Of a stretch of 64,000 bases of DNA, positions 1-13,925 are shown piece by piece; the stretch's first letter is position 1, and each line of letters opens with the position of its first letter. The stretch spans positions 4,836,001-4,900,000 of the forward strand of contig CM106586.1 in NCBI GenBank assembly GCA_048013815.1, given 5' to 3'. This stretch comes from Setoptus koraiensis. Lineage: Eukaryota; Arthropoda. The notes under the pieces are model-generated. The model made no database searches and was not told the origin of the DNA. It saw only the letters and a program-made list of their open reading frames with translations. The position numbers were made by a program, and so were the translations under genes.

Positions 1-899
1 GAAAAGAATGGCGCCACCGATCAATGGTGCGCTTGCTATCGAGCGGTCGCTCGCTGACAGCCGACTGAGCGGGCCGGCCCGGCCCATGGCCGCTCCAAAT
101 TTCGGGCTCATGGCCGCTCCAAACTTCGGGCTCATAGCCGCTCCGAATTTCGCAGTGCAGAGTTGGCTCGGGACGAGCGGACAGCGACCAAAAGCGGACA
201 GCGCGCCGCGTCGAATCTCGCCAATCAGAGTGACCTGTCGTTAAATTAATGATTGTCGCAATGATTCATCATCGCTGCGTCGCATGCTGCCGTGTTGTGA
301 CAATCGACGATTGACACAACAATGATGCTGCTCAGACAAATTGTCAGTCATCGAGCCACTCGAGACTCTCGAGTCGAGAGAGCCAGCGTCAGCCAGACAG
401 AGCGGCTAATGAGCGATTTTCTAACTAAAGCGCTTGTAATGAGCGATTTAGTTAGTTTGGCCGAGCTAATGGGCAGCAGCGCGCAGGCGAGTTGCGCACA
501 GGTGAGCCGCGCACGACAGGTGAGTGCGAGCGACAGGTGAGTGCGAGCGAGATGTCATTGGACTGGCAAGCGGCCAGCCAGCGCTTGTTAGCGTTTAGTG
601 GGTAAAGTTTAGTTTTGGCATGCCGAGCGACAATAAAACTGGGAAGGTCGCGGCGGAGTCATGCCAGCTCGCACTTGCTATTGAGCTGCCGCTGAACTGC
701 GCTCAAATGTCAGATAATGTATCGGATCGAGTGACCATTAGCATAACAAGTTGGCCAGTGGGCGCCATTAGCGACACCGGCGCCCATAACAGGCTTGATT
801 TATTTGATGCGTCTGGCGGCTAATTGTGCCATTAGCATTGATTGATATCGAGGCCGCTCGCAAGCTGCCGGCCAGCGGCCGCTGCCAGGATATTCGGCT

Positions 900-960
900 A
901 TTCGGATATTCACCTGTCGGTGGCTGCGCTCGGGCACGCCGGACAGGTGAATATCCGAAT
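900..960. repeat. Perfect inverted repeat, 19-bp arms, 23-nt loop
   Basis: Arms 900-918 (ATTCGGATATTCACCTGTC) and 942-960. Each arm contains the ACAGGTGA word. Confidence 0.92.
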
Positions 961-1032
961 GGCCGGACATGGCCCGATATTCAGCTGTGCGACGTGCGCG
1001 ATAATTTCGGGCCGACATCTCACGGCATCGGT

Positions 1033-1137
1033 TGGCACAGGTAAAGATGATGGGCACAGGTAAAGACGATGGGCACGGGTAAAGACGATGGGCACGGGTA
1101 AAGACGATGGGCACGGGTAAAGACGGTGGGCACAGGT
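1033..1137. repeat. 19-bp tandem repeat, about 5.5 copies
   Basis: Unit GGCACGGGTAAAGACGATG; GGCAC recurs at 1034, 1053, 1072, 1091, 1110 and 1129. Confidence 0.9.
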
Positions 1138-1189
1138 GGCCAAGAGCGGCCAAAAGTGACCGAAAAAAGGCCAAAGCGGCCAAACTCAC

Positions 1190-1632
1190 CTTGAAGCAGC
1201 GCACGGCGCTGGCGGCGGCATCCAATTTGCCGCTGCTGAGATTGTGTTGCGATTTTGAGCGTTTGCCTGTCGCCTGAGCGGCCTGTTTCTGGCCACTTGT
1301 TGACTTGATTATTGTTGACACTGGGTGGTGCGTTGTTGTCGCTGTCAGCGATAATTGGCAGCGCAAATTCAGCGAGGCCAACAGGCCTGAGGAGCGCGAA
1401 TCCGCGGGCCGCTGCCGCTCGCCCGTCACGTAGTGCAGCTGGGCCTTCAGTTGGGAGGCCCGCTTCTTTTGTGACCTGATGAATTTGATCTCTTGCTTGG
1501 TTGTGTTGAGGTTGCCCGTCGGGTTGGCCATCGCTTGGCCGGCCGCGGTTAATTTCGAGCAAAAATTGTCCAACATTTGCGCGTCCTGCTGCGGCACCTG
1601 ATACTTGAGCTGCTGCTGGCGCCAATGGGTAC
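1190..1632 (-). CDS. Internal exon (third seen) of an unrecognised Q-rich protein gene
   Basis: Read on the minus strand, a pyrimidine-rich stretch ending in ATGACAG precedes position 1632, and the open frame ends in TGC TTC AAG followed by GTGAGTTTGG at 1189. The exon starts in phase 1, which is exactly what the donor at 17086 needs; the junction codon becomes GGT (Gly). It ends in phase 0, so the gene continues past the left edge. The 147 or so residues begin GTHWRQQQLKYQVPQQ and continue with a basic, helix-like segment (KQEIKFIRSQKKRASQLKAQL) and a Ser/Lys/Gln-rich tail (KRSKSQHNLSSGK). The first half is much less low-complexity than the rest of the protein, so it may belong to a folded domain. 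I do not recognise the family. The splice sites and phase match are direct observations; membership in one gene with the other exons is inferred. Confidence 0.62.
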
Positions 1633-3956
1633 CTGTCATGATGTAAGAGGGGCGAGTCACTCGATTAGTTTCGGGTTGTTTGCTTTCGGGTTGCTTGCTT
1701 TCAGGTTGCTTGGTTGCTTGGTTGCGTCATTATCGGTATTTTCGGTGGTTCGCCGGTGCAGTTTCGTTACTGTTTCGCTGTTTCGTTGCGATTGTTTCGC
1801 TGCGATTGTTTCGCTGCGGCGGCGCTTGGTTGTTTTGTGCGCCGGTCGGTGGTGGCGCTCTCGCCGGAGTCGGTCGGTGCAGTGCGCGACCGGCCGACGA
1901 CAGGTTGCCGCTGTTATTGGCCCGTTGGCCGGTGTGCGGCTGTCAGCGGTCGGCGCCGACCGCTCTGCGCATCGACGCCGAGCTCCGAGCATCGTCCGGG
2001 CTTCGGCGGCTCACGCTCCAGCGCTGCAAAGGCTGCGAACGCTCCGGCGCTGCGAACGCTCGGAGCGATTCCGACGGCTCGATTCGGAGCGATTCGAGGA
2101 ATGCCGGCCAGCCGCGCACAGCCATAAAATCCCGTCCGGCCGCTCGCCTGTGTGAGCGTCCGCTGGCGAGCGGCTGCCGGCAGAAATTAATCCGACGCGC
2201 CGAGCAGCAAAACAAACAAGCCCGGCTCATTCTACACAGTATACAGCGTATACATGCGCATAACGCACAATATGGCGCCGATTGGGCACACTGGCCGCAC
2301 TGTTGCGCTTGCGGCGGGCCGGCCCGCGGACCGGCCGCACTGCGCACGACGCCGCTCGTATTGGGCTGCGGGTAGTGGCCAGTGGGCAGTCGGCAGGCGA
2401 TCCGAATCGGGACGAGGCTCGGCGAGCGGCTGGCCGGCGAACGGGACACTCGGGCAACACTTGTTGCGCTGTTTGCTCAGCGGGCATGACGGGCCGACTT
2501 GCGGCCAGCATGCGAGCGCAAGGACGGGCGAGCGCAGCAATATGCGGATTGCGATGATACGCGCCGGGCAAACAACCGGTGGATAATATGCGAATGTGAA
2601 TGTGTGATTTATTCAACATTAATCGGCCCTTCGTCGGGCAGCGCATGCGGCGTTATTCATCACCGTTCGACATCGCTGTCGGGAGATGCCGATTTAGATT
2701 GCGCTCGTTAGATAGAGCGGGTAGCGGCCGGCGGGATCGTGACGCGAATTAGTGCGCATCGTGAATTTGTCTTGCCGGCCCGCGACGACCGTTCGGCCAA
2801 GGAGCGCGGCGCGGCGCCGCCTGCACGATTATGACGGGCCGGATGACGGCCTCGATGACGACCGGCCAGCCACAGCGACAGGAGAGGAGCAACGAAATTG
2901 GTTCCCACAGATTACGTAAACACACTTGCAATTGCGGCCAAACTTGTTGCCTATTGCTGGCCGATTGCGTCGTGTTGCGGCGCAACGAGCCGCTGTCCAA
3001 CAAAACTGCGCACACACACACACTTGTTAGACGAGGCGCAGCGAGCCTTGCTGGGGGTGACATACCGACTATGAGCATAGGTTGTGTCAACTGGCTATTT
3101 TTAAACATTGTTGCATCAACAGTGTCTAAATTGAGCCGCTCGCTGCTCCGCACACGGCACAGCGCGCCAATGCGCAGCGGCTGTGTGGCGCATTGCGGCA
3201 CACGGAGATGTGTATCATTGCGGATCACGACCATTTCCATAATTCGAAGCAGCAGCGGCAGTTGATCGCCGCCAACCGACCGGTCGGGCACAACCGAGCC
3301 GACTGAGCGCAGGCCGGGGCACCGACTGAGCGGCCAGACAGCCCGACTGAGACAGACAAACGATGATGAGGGCAGATAATGAAAAACAAATCCCCTCCGT
3401 GCGACATAATCGCATCACACGGCGCCACATCCGGTTGCGCGGTTGCGCCGTTGTGCGGCCAATTGTCGCGCCCGGCCCGGCCCGGCCCGGCCCGGCCCAA
3501 TCGGCTGACACTCACGGCGGACAAGTGCGGCAAGTTTGGGCCCGTCATTGCGCACTCGGGCCACTGATACGCAATGATGGCGTTCCAGAAATAGCGAGCT
3601 GTTGTGGGGGCCGCGCAACTGGCAGCAATTATATTATATGTATTATGTTATATGTTGTGCGCTATCTGCTGGCGCTCATCGCAGCATCGGTTATTTTTAG
3701 GTTGTAGCGAGACGCACGTTCCGGCGATTAAGCCGGCCGGTGTCCCGCACCGTCGAGCGGCTTTTGAGAGCGAGCGGGCAACGAGAGTCTGCCGACGAAC
3801 GATATGCCTCGCGAAGTATCCGTTTCGACACGGTCGCGGCCGAGGGAGCGGAAGCCGTCGGTTTATCTGGCCAAGATGGAATTTACGATATTTGCATTGC
3901 GATCGCTGCCACAACATTACGAGTTTGCTGTTGTGTGCCGCTCGCGACAGACCGTT

Positions 3957-4019
3957 CAACAGCACCAGCAGCAACAACAACAACTACGGCAGCAACAACA
4001 ACGACAACAACAACATCAA
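3957..4019. repeat. CAA/CAG-type triplet tract (intronic)
   Basis: Mixed CAA, CAG and CGA triplets. Similar intronic tracts lie at 4630-4677, 11888-11995, 14274-14340, 31008-31053 and 36410-36452, and in the opposite sense at about 11454-11515. Confidence 0.8.
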
Positions 4020-7000
4020 TTAGCGCGATGCCATGAGATAATGTTGCCCGAAACATCGCAACGGCGGCCAGCGGAGAGCGGGCGCAAGTTGCCCATGGGA
4101 GCCCGAGCCGGGCTGGCTGCGCTCGGTGCGGGCACGGTGGCGCCACGAGCCGGTCGGTTCGGTTGAGTTATGTATCGTTGGCGCAGTTTGGTTGGCCGCG
4201 GCCCGGCCCGGCCGGTCCAGTTGGGGTAGACGGGCAAGTGCGGCGCCACCAAGTCGGCGGGCGGGCGCCCGGTCGGCCGATGGGTCAGTTGGCTCATCGG
4301 TGAGCGGTACAAAACGATGCGATGTAATGAGCACGTATGCGCATGTAAATGAGCACAGTGACCAGTGCGATCATCGCAAGCGGCCGAACTTTGGCCGCCG
4401 AAGCGAAAAAATGGACGAAAAAAAAAACAGGCAAAAACTCACCGAAATCGGGGGAGGGGGCCGCAACGAGCTGCTGGCGCCAACAAACAATTGGTAATTG
4501 TTGCTGTCGACACGAGACGAAACTGCAAAAATGCCAAAGAAAAGGATGGCCAGCACGCTTACAAGATGTGAGCGGCTACAGGTAAACCGAAGCGGGGCGG
4601 AGTTGGCCAGGCGCCAGACGGCAGCACCGGCAACAACAACGACGACAGCAACAACGACAACAACAACAACAACGACAGGTTGTTTACATAATGTGTGTGC
4701 GTGGTGCAAATAGCCCGATGGCGGCAGGGTCAACGTGACGCGAGCCTGGCGAGCAATTTGCCGCCATGATGCTCATTGCATCATAAGTTACGCAAGTTAT
4801 GCAACATAAATTGCGTAACACAAAATGCGTCTTGTTGTGTGTGAATGTTTGTGTGCAAAATTAAAATTACAGGTTTTGTGCGTCAGCAAACAGCCGCCGA
4901 TCAATTGGAGCGATCAACGGGCCAATTGCGCAACAACAACAACAGCAGCACAGCGACAAACAAAGCTCATTATGCGCAGCCATTGGGCTGATTAGGACTG
5001 GGCTGATTAGGACTGGGCAAATCGATTGGCGAGCAAATGTCACCGCATTCACGAAGCCCGGCACAGTGGACACACAAACATGTTTGCGATAATTGATTGC
5101 CTGTTGCATTGCGCATCAGCGGGCAGTGGGCACCGCCACAAATGGGCACATATGCAAATGAGCGGCCAGTGACATGAGTTGTTACTACGGAGGCCGATAA
5201 CTGTTATCGTACGATGCGTCGCACGATATGACGCAACCACCATTGCGCAACGAAATGACCATCGCGCAACGCAACGACCGCACCAAGGCGAAACTGACCA
5301 CTGTGCCACTAATTAACGACTGGCTCATTAGCGCCATTAGCTGGCATCGTCGCGAACCGCGCCAATTGATCAGCCCGATGGGGCTCAATGTGGCCCGATA
5401 TGGCGCAACGGACCAATAATAAATAATGCTTGCGGTCCAACCTCAACGGTTCCGCAAGTTCGAACACCGCGATTCGATGCAAATCGCACATGCGCCACAA
5501 ATACAATTATCACCCGAAGGTGCTTACAGGTGGCGCCGAAGCGGCTCTCAGGCGCCCCTCGGAGCGGCCACAAGCCGGCCCATGTTGCGATTCGAGCGGC
5601 AACAACCGCCAACAAGCGGCCAGCGATGACCGAGCCGGCCGAATGGTCGGCCCACTTGACAGGGGCAACGAGTGGCGCGATTGTCAGCACGGGACAGTTT
5701 GATCGTGAGCGATTCGAAAATAAAATTATCTCCGGTCACACACTCGCTGCTGCGGCGTAATGGCGCTCTAATGACCGGCCCGATCTAATGACAAACAAAG
5801 GCCGTGCCTCTCGTTGTTTGTCATTGCGATTCGAATCGCGATCGCGCTGATTAATGAGCGATAAACGCACAGCGTCAGTCCATTTTCTCACGCAACCGCC
5901 GCAGAGGCCGCCACACAATGAGTGCGCCGAGAGGAGATTATCTCATCTGACTCTGATTGGAGCAGACAAGTCTCTCGAGAGAGAATAAAAATGGCTCGTC
6001 TGTTTATTCTTTTGTGCAAGAGAATAAAGAACAGACAGAATGGGAAGAAGCGATTCGTTGGCTCATCGTCTGTTCAAAGTTCGAACGACTTCTCTTCCAG
6101 CGTTCGAATCCAGCAGCGTCGCAGTTCGAATCGAACGGCCTGTTCCCGATTCGAACGACTTCTTTTGTTCCCGGCTTCCAGTTACACCGGCAACAACCTG
6201 ACGATTGTGCGCGCGCGCACCAGCACGTACAGCGGCACGTTCGGCGCCGCCAGCTGCCCGCTCGCCGGCCCCGTCGTAATGGCTGCCAGGGGGCGCCACC
6301 CGGTTCCAGTTTGTTAAGTTATATCTTGATGTCTCAACATAGTTGGCCCGCGAATTGTGTGGCGTGAACACTGACCACTGGCAAGTGCGCTCAGCCAAGT
6401 AAATTAATCAAGTCAAACGAGTAACTTGCCAAACTGACCACTTGCCGTCGCTGTTGCGCTGCCCGCACAGAACTGGGCAGTCTGTGCAAATTAGTACTTG
6501 TTAGTTCGCCGACAATTTGCATGCCGACAATCGCCCGCAAACGACGCCAAACGAGGCCAAATCGATGGCGCCAACATGCGCTAATTAAGGCCCGTTTGGC
6601 CAGATGATGGCCGGCCCAGATTTATTGCAAACGCCAGCCAGATGATGGCCGCCGCATTACGAGTGCCGTGCTGTGCGGGCGCAGTGCGCGGCCTCGAGGC
6701 ACAGTTAGCTGGCGGCGAGCCAATTCGGGCGCGCATATTCATGCTTGTAATATTAGATTGTGCAACATTCCCACCGCCGAGCGTCTGTGATTGACATTAA
6801 ATGTCTCGGAATATTACGCAACCAGCACTACTGTTTGCGCTGCAAGGTATTCTCTGCTTTGCCGTCTGTGTGGCACGCCTGGCGGCGCTTTCGATGGGGG
6901 CACATTCAAATGCTCACATTCTGAGCTCATTTGAATGGCGGCAACAAGTGGCCGCACAAGCTCACCTGAGCGAAACTCGCCACCCACTGTGCGCCGATGG

Positions 7001-9196
7001 CCGCGCGTGCGTGTGTGTGCGCCATCAGTTACACAACAATTCCCTCGTCCGATACGTTCGAAATTCTCCTAAATTCTGATCCGACTTTCGCTTTCGAAGT
7101 CGGCACAACCGGCGCGTTGTGCCACTGGCGCGGTCAGCGCGAGCCTCACAAGTTCTGAGTCAGAACTGCAAAACTTCGATGCCCGCAACGATTGTTTTTC
7201 GACAATTGTTGTTGGCTGCCACTTTTCGCTCCCACGAGCCGGCCGGGGACAGTGGGCTTTTCAGTGCTTTTTCAGAAGAAAAAAACAGCGAAAAATCACA
7301 GAGAACGCAGAAGAAAAGCACAGAGAAGCCAGAGGAAAATGGCAGAAAAAATCAATCAGACTCCGAACGAAAGTCAACAGGCGCACCTGTCGCCTGGCGC
7401 ATTGCGCAATGTTTTGTTGTGACTGCCAGTCCGCCGCTGACTGCTTACGGGAGCGGTCCCGTCAACCATCAATCATCGGTGCGGCGAGCGTCGGTGCGGC
7501 AGCCATCGGTGCGGCGTCTTCATTGGTGGCCCGACCAGAACAATCGGCCGCTCGGCTACACCGCCGACCATCGGCCGGCCGCCCGACTGACCCGACCAAC
7601 AAACAACCGCACGAAACAAGCGACCGCATGTCCGACAGGAAGCACAGTTCGGTGGCCGGTGACGGGTATCGACAATTTGTTGCAAGTTGCGCTTACAAGT
7701 TGCCGGTCGGCGGCTGCCGATCGCAACAATTGTTGTTCGAACCAGTGTTACCAACTGGCGCTCTGCCGACCAGTTATCGAAACACAAACCGACTCGCGCC
7801 AGTGACTCATTGGCAGTGAGGGGTACGCGCTACCCGAGGTGGTCCGCGCGGCTGGCTGCCAGCCGGTCCGCTGGTAGCCGATGCGAGCCATCGATAGCCG
7901 ATCGACATTGACCGACAGAGCGTTTATATTTATTTATAACGTTGTAAATGGTTGAGCGTAAACGCGGCTCGCATCGCGGCCAGTTGCCAGTGGTGCCAAT
8001 GGTGCCGTTTAACACATCACTCGCGCTACAAGACAAGGTCAAATCTGGCCGAAAAGTACCTGTTAATGGAAACAAGAAGCGCCGGCTAGAAACACAACAG
8101 AACGAGCAGTTTGCGAACTGGCAGCCCGAGCTTCCATCCGACAAGCGCGATTCGACAAGTAATTAAACCGCTGCACCGTTGACCGCGTTGTTGTGCCGCG
8201 AATCTTCTCTCGGCCGGCCATTCTTCGTCGAGCGTTTGTTTCTTCGAGAACGAAGCTGACGAGGCTGACGAGGCTGACGAAGCCGACGAAGCTGATGAAG
8301 AATCGCGAGCACAAGAGCGCAATTCATCATCGGGCCGACTGGTCAGTGGCCGGCGTCGGGCGGCCAATGACGAGCCGTGCGTTTTGCAGCGACAAGCTAT
8401 TAGTCGACTGGTGCGATTGATGACTTTCGGCCAATTGATTTCGCTCGGTTGCCGAGATTCAGTTCGGCCGGCGCTCTGTGCAACTGGGCGTCGAGATGAA
8501 TGCGATTTTGCATTTCATCTGGCTCGCTTTGCTCGTCGTGTGGACGCTCGCATGGAAATCGCAGAGCAGAATGGACGAATAAATGAATAGCGGCCCGCGA
8601 ATAACGACCGGCGGAGATGCGCGAGATTTTCGCGATTGGCAGCGGCCGCAAAGCCAAACCGAGTGCGAATCGGAGCCAGTTCGAGGGCAGCGCGAGGGCC
8701 GTTCGAGGGCAGTTCGCGGCCGGTTCGAAGCGCGTCCGAAGCCAGCTCGAAGCCGACTCGAACGGCTTCTCGACTCGGCTGGCGAACGACGGCTCGCAAT
8801 CTCAATCTAATCTGAGAGTGTGTGGCATTGTGCGATAAGCAGCTCGTCAGATGCTATCGCTCAGCGCGAGCGCTTCTTCGAACGTTCGAACGGTTGACTT
8901 TCGAACATGCGCGCTCGGCCGCGAATTCGCAACGCGAACTCGGCATGAATGAACGGAGGAGAGATGATTCATGGCAATAATAGCTCAGTGAGTTTGTGTA
9001 TGTATAAACAGAGATAACAGCAGCATTCATTTCGCACAACAGGTAATGAACTGACCGAAATGACTGAGCTCATCAAAATAAACGTTACACGGTAACGGAG
9101 CGCCAGCGCCAGGGGGCGCCTCTCGAGCCGCGACCACCAGCCATCCGACAGTGAGTAGAAAGCCATCTGACGCTCAATGGAAAGCCATAGACCGGT

Positions 9197-9225
9197 CAGG
9201 TGAGCACAGGTGAGCACAGGTGAGC
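9197..9225. repeat. Triple 10-bp repeat of CAGGTGAGCA
   Basis: Three head-to-tail copies at 9197, 9207 and 9217; the same decamer is repeated three times in opposite orientation at 29716-29747. Confidence 0.9.
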
Positions 9226-11887
9226 TGGCCCTGGATTGTGACTCACAAGTTGTGAGTGTGGCTTGTGATGAATAGACGCTGCAAACGAGCCGGCTCACTG
9301 GCTGGCTAATTGGGCGATGGCAACTGATAATAACGGTGGCATTGAAACGACGTTGAATCGGCAAGCGGCCAGCTGAGAGCACAAGGCGAAAAATCAATCC
9401 ATCTCGCGGCCATTATATCTGCTTCATTGGCCAATAACAGATAAACGGATAGCAGATAAAAATATTATTAAATCTGCTGACATGTCCGATGGTAATGCGC
9501 TGTTTATGCGTTTGATAAGAGTGGTATCACGAGACGACACCACAGTTATCAATTTTCGCCAGACCTTTTTTCGTGCCCGTTGCCCGATACCAGCGAGTTT
9601 GTTGCATCCAAACTACAAAGTACAAATTGCAAACAACATACCAGTACAAACAAGTTGTTGTTGTATCCGCTGCAAATGGTTGCTGGCGCACCTGCGCACC
9701 AGAGGGCGCCCCGCCGGAGCGTGCAGCCCGAAACGGTCGGTGTTACAAGGAAGCGCCAAGTGACGGCTCACTGGCTCGTCGTGTCGAAAGCGACGTCAGT
9801 TGTTGTTTTAGCCAACGACGGGTGTGCGATATGGCCCAATGAGAGCCGGTGCCGGCCGATGAAGTCGCTCCGAGGAACCTGCGCTCCGGCCGCCACAGCC
9901 GGCTGAGAGCAGGCTGGCAAGTGGGACAATTAAATCGTGACCAGTTAGCTCGCCGCTGCCAACGACGACGCATCCTCGCTCTCTGCCTCGAGTGCTTCGT
10001 TCGAATTCGGCGAGCGCTTCGTTCGGATTCGGCGAGCGCTTCGTTCGACTCGAAATGCAATTCCAAGTCCGAGTGGCGACTCGCGAGCGCATTTCGAAGC
10101 GAGCGCCAATGGAGAATTCCTCGTCGAGCGGGACGAAGAATTCGAATCGAATGGTCGCTGAATGAAACGAAGCCGATGTTCGGCCGACGGTGCCGAGCAT
10201 CGGATGAGTCACAACTTGATACACACGGCATTGTAAGTGGGCACAGCATCGCGAGCTGCCATTCGAAGCGTTCGGCGCGGCCAAGAATTGGAACAGTCGC
10301 TCGCAGTTGGCTCGGCGATATTTATATTTCCATTTGGCTGGCGCGGACAAGATTCTCGCATTGATTCTGCGGCTCGAATTTGTTTGAGTTGTGCGTGTGT
10401 GTGTGTGTGCGTAGGCCTGGCTCATTATCGATTATTTGCCGCTTGTTAGTCACGACTGTTACGTCGACTGGCTCTCGAGACTCGAGCGAACCCATGAATG
10501 GACACTGACAGACCGATGGGCTCATTATTTGCTCTTCAGTGGCTGCGAGCGCCGTTGCCGCGAATGCCAATTGAGGCGACCACAAACTGCTCTTACAAGC
10601 GACTTGTTAGACTTGTTGCTGTTGTTGTCGCCGCTCACCTGTTGGCTTGTTGCGCCGATCAGCTGATCCAGGCGAGCTGGCCGGTCGGCCGGCTGGCTGG
10701 CTGGACCAGCAATGGTCAGAGATGTGCCATTATTGGCAGTATTGGCTGTGGCAAAGTTTGAATGGCGCGGCTAGTTCCAATGGTCCGATGGCCCGATAGC
10801 CCGACGGTGCGACGGTCCGCCGGTCGGACGGGATGCGCGCCGCTCAAGGTCGCGGGCCATTATTATGCAATAATTCTCTGGCCACATTCGGCCGGCATTC
10901 AATTCGATGGTTTGGCTGTAGCTGGCAGCGTCTATCCAGCCCAATAATAGCAACAATGGGACGGCCACTTGACACACGAGACATGAAATTGTGTGCAGCG
11001 CTTGTGATGCGGCGACTTGTTACGTAATGTTGCGTATGCCGAAATTGTCAGTTGCGATCATATCATCTCAGGTGTGTGTTGCATCATAGAGTTTGCGTTG
11101 CATCATGTAGTTTGCGTTGCGTCGTCGGGTTTGTGTTGCAGCATGAAGCGGTCGTGATGGCCATTGCGACGGCCAATTGCGTGCCGAGCTTGCCCAATTA
11201 GCGTTGCGCTTTACGCAAACACGCCGACGACGGTGCCAAAATACAACGGACCCAAGCTACGGGGCCAGACGGTTGCGTCGAGACGGCTGCGTCGGCAATG
11301 GCGCAACATGGCCACAGCTCGCAACAATGATGCCACAATGAGAACCCTTTTGCCCGTTGCCCGTTGCCCGTTGCCTGTTGCCTTTTGCCTTTTGCAGCCA
11401 CCCGGAAGTGGCCGCAAAAGGCTCATCGCGCGCCGGCTAACTGATTAACTGGCTGCCGTTGTTGTTGGCGTTGTTGTTGCGGCTGCTGTTGCCGCTGTTG
11501 TTGGCGTTGTTGCTCGACGAAGATGATCGACATGGTCGGCACGATGACGACGCCGATGCGACCGAAGAGGAATTCAATCAGCGCACACAAACGGCAACAA
11601 GTGGCCACTTAACTGGCATAGGCAACAACCGATAGCCTCGGCCGGCCGGCCAACCAAACAATGGCCAGCTCATTTGACCGGCTTCGACTCGCGCTCAGCT
11701 GATGCCAGGGCCAGTTGCAGTTGGCGGCTCGCTTGCCATTGATAGCCAGTGTGAAATTGATTTTTAATTATGCGACCTCTTGTGGCCTTGGCGGCCGCTG
11801 TCTCGTTGCTGCGAGAGCTGGCTTAAGCGGCTGGATTAAGCGACGCAACAGTGCATCAGCATTTACATGTCAGCGCCGGCAACAAGT

Positions 11888-11995
11888 TAACAACAACAAC
11901 AACGACAGCAACAACAACAACAACGACAACGGCAACGACAACGGCAGCAGCAACAACAGCAACAACAACAGCAACAACAATAACAGCGGCGACAA
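11888..11995. repeat. CAA/CAG/CGA triplet tract, about 100 bp
   Basis: Imperfect CAA, CAG and GAC/GGC triplets. Open in several frames on both strands simply because the repeat lacks stop codons. Confidence 0.85.
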
Positions 11996-12725
11996 CGACG
12001 GCCGGCCCAAAACAATGGCCTGTTGTTGTTGCAAATGGAACAAGTGGATGAGAATCGCATGAGAGAGATAATCGGGCGCACTGGCCAGCCGAAAAGTTTC
12101 CTCGTCGGGGGATAAACGGAAACTGTTGCAAACAGCGGCCAGCATTTCGCTCGAGCTTCACGCTCGCCAATTGTCGGCTTCTCGGCGCTTCTCGGCGCTT
12201 CTCCTCGACGCGCAGAATCCCACTTAAGCCGACAAAACACAATGGATGCTCGAGCAATCCGCTCAAACAATTATCTCGATGTCGTCCGCGCTGCCACCTT
12301 GTTAATGAAATGTTTGCTCTACTATTGGCTGGTCGCTGTTGCTGGCCGCGGTCGCAGTCGCAGTTGCTGCTGCCGCTGTTACGCAATCATCACACAGGTG
12401 AGTCACTGGACGGTCATTGAGCGATTTCGCTCAATTGGCTCTAACGAGAACGGACGCTGCTCATTCAAATTTGCGCTTGTTTTCATTGATTGCCGCCATG
12501 ATTCACCGGCCGCCGCCGACCGAGCCGGCCAAAGTGCAAATCTGGCACAGTTCCTGTTGAATATTTTCCATATTCACTGCCACTCACCTGGCCACTTACC
12601 TGGCCGCTCGTATCGCAATTCGCAAGCCAGTGTCAGCCGATAACCATTAATTATTCGGTCGCTCGCGGTGCGGCGGCCACCACTCTGGGTGCGCCACACC
12701 GCGCCGCGCCGCTGCAAAGACGCCG

Positions 12726-12775
12726 GCTCACCTGTTGATGGACTGCGACGCTGGCCGGCCCATCAACAGGTGAGC
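12726..12775. repeat. Perfect inverted repeat, 16-bp arms, 18-nt loop
   Basis: Arms 12726-12741 (GCTCACCTGTTGATGG) and 12760-12775; both carry the CAGGTGAGC word, so a 5' splice-site-like sequence faces outward on each strand. Confidence 0.92.
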
Positions 12776-13823
12776 TGGCTCGCGCCGTGAGAGTTTTAAT
12801 TACATAGGCGCGCACATCGTTTAATATTATCAAGTTATCCGAAATTATGTATAATAATTGGTACAGCACACTCGCTGCAGTCTGCAGAACACCCCTGTCT
12901 TTTGGCGCACAGCCAGCCAGACAAGCGGCCAGACAGATTTTTCGGCCAGACACATTCTTCGGGCCGGCCGACTGCTCGGGCCGGCCGACTCGTCGGGCAA
13001 ACTGACCAACAGAGACGAACGGGCATGCGGACAGGTGAGTGTGCATATCTGATAAGCCTAATGCTGCGCGTTGGCCAGTTTTCGGCCGGCCGCGTAACCG
13101 GCCAACGAGAGCGCGCCCGTTCGCTGCGAAGCCTTCGAGGCTTCTTTCGCAGTGCGCGGTGTCGGTGTCGGTCGACGATGAAAGAGCGCCGCCGCCGCCG
13201 TTCTTTAATGGTCGATGCGCAGACGAAAAGCAATCACTGCGAGCCATTCATTATCATATATTGCGCGATGCGTCGGTTCGTTATGAGTCGCTGCGATTGC
13301 TCGAACGAGCCCCCATTCGAATTCGCCACTCAACGTTCGCTTCGAGTTCCAGTTCGAATTCGTATTCGAACTCGGAGCGAGCCGATCCCATCTCGCGCCG
13401 CAGTCGCACGCCACACAGCCCGAGCCATACCCACAAATTGTGCGCCAGAGAAGCGGCTCATGTCCAGCAGGTGAGCAGCCGACGATTGCCGGCCGACGAC
13501 ACACACACACACAGCCACGGCACAAGCAGTAAACCATCACGGCATCACACACACACACACACAAGCAACAGGTGAAATGATCAGGTGATGATGATGCAAT
13601 GATGTGAGATATGCGCGCTACGTGGGAAGATTGTTGGCGGCCGGCGACGCGCTCATGTTGCTGCACAACATATAAATATTGCCCCGATATTATGCGATTT
13701 TCGGGCAGATTCTAGCGTACGTGTGCCGACTCTGGCAGTGCTTTTGCCCGAAATTGATTCACAACCGGCCGATTTCTGACTGACTCACCGCGGTGAGTCA
13801 GTGCAATTCTGGGACCTTGCTGG

Positions 13824-13925
13824 CGAAAAAGCCCGACTGGTCGAAATTGCGGCCGAAAAAGCCCGACTGGTCGAAATTGCGGTCGAAAAAGCCCGACTGG
13901 TCGAAATTGCGGCCAAAAAAGCCCC
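13824..13925. repeat. 30-bp tandem repeat, about 3.4 copies
   Basis: Copies begin CGAAAAAGCCCGACTGG at 13824, 13854 and 13884, with a partial copy at 13914. Confidence 0.9.

Larger units (their letters stand above)
1..1189. other. Non-coding GC-rich DNA at the left edge
   Basis: No gene seen. If the exon at 1190-1632 is internal, this is part of its downstream intron. It holds a 26-bp-spaced repeat of TGGCCGCTCCAAATTTCGGGC type (about 87-150), three close copies of ACAGGTGAG (about 507-545), an inverted repeat (900-960) and a 19-bp tandem repeat (1033-1137). Confidence 0.5.

Noticed and set aside
1033-1137. Possible CRISPR-like array
   Set aside because: Head-to-tail minisatellite without spacers in a eukaryotic genome.
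6961-6990. Possible micro-exon before the donor CTCAG|GTGAGC on the minus strand
   Set aside because: The flanking exons already join in phase without it, and the donor word is common throughout this region.
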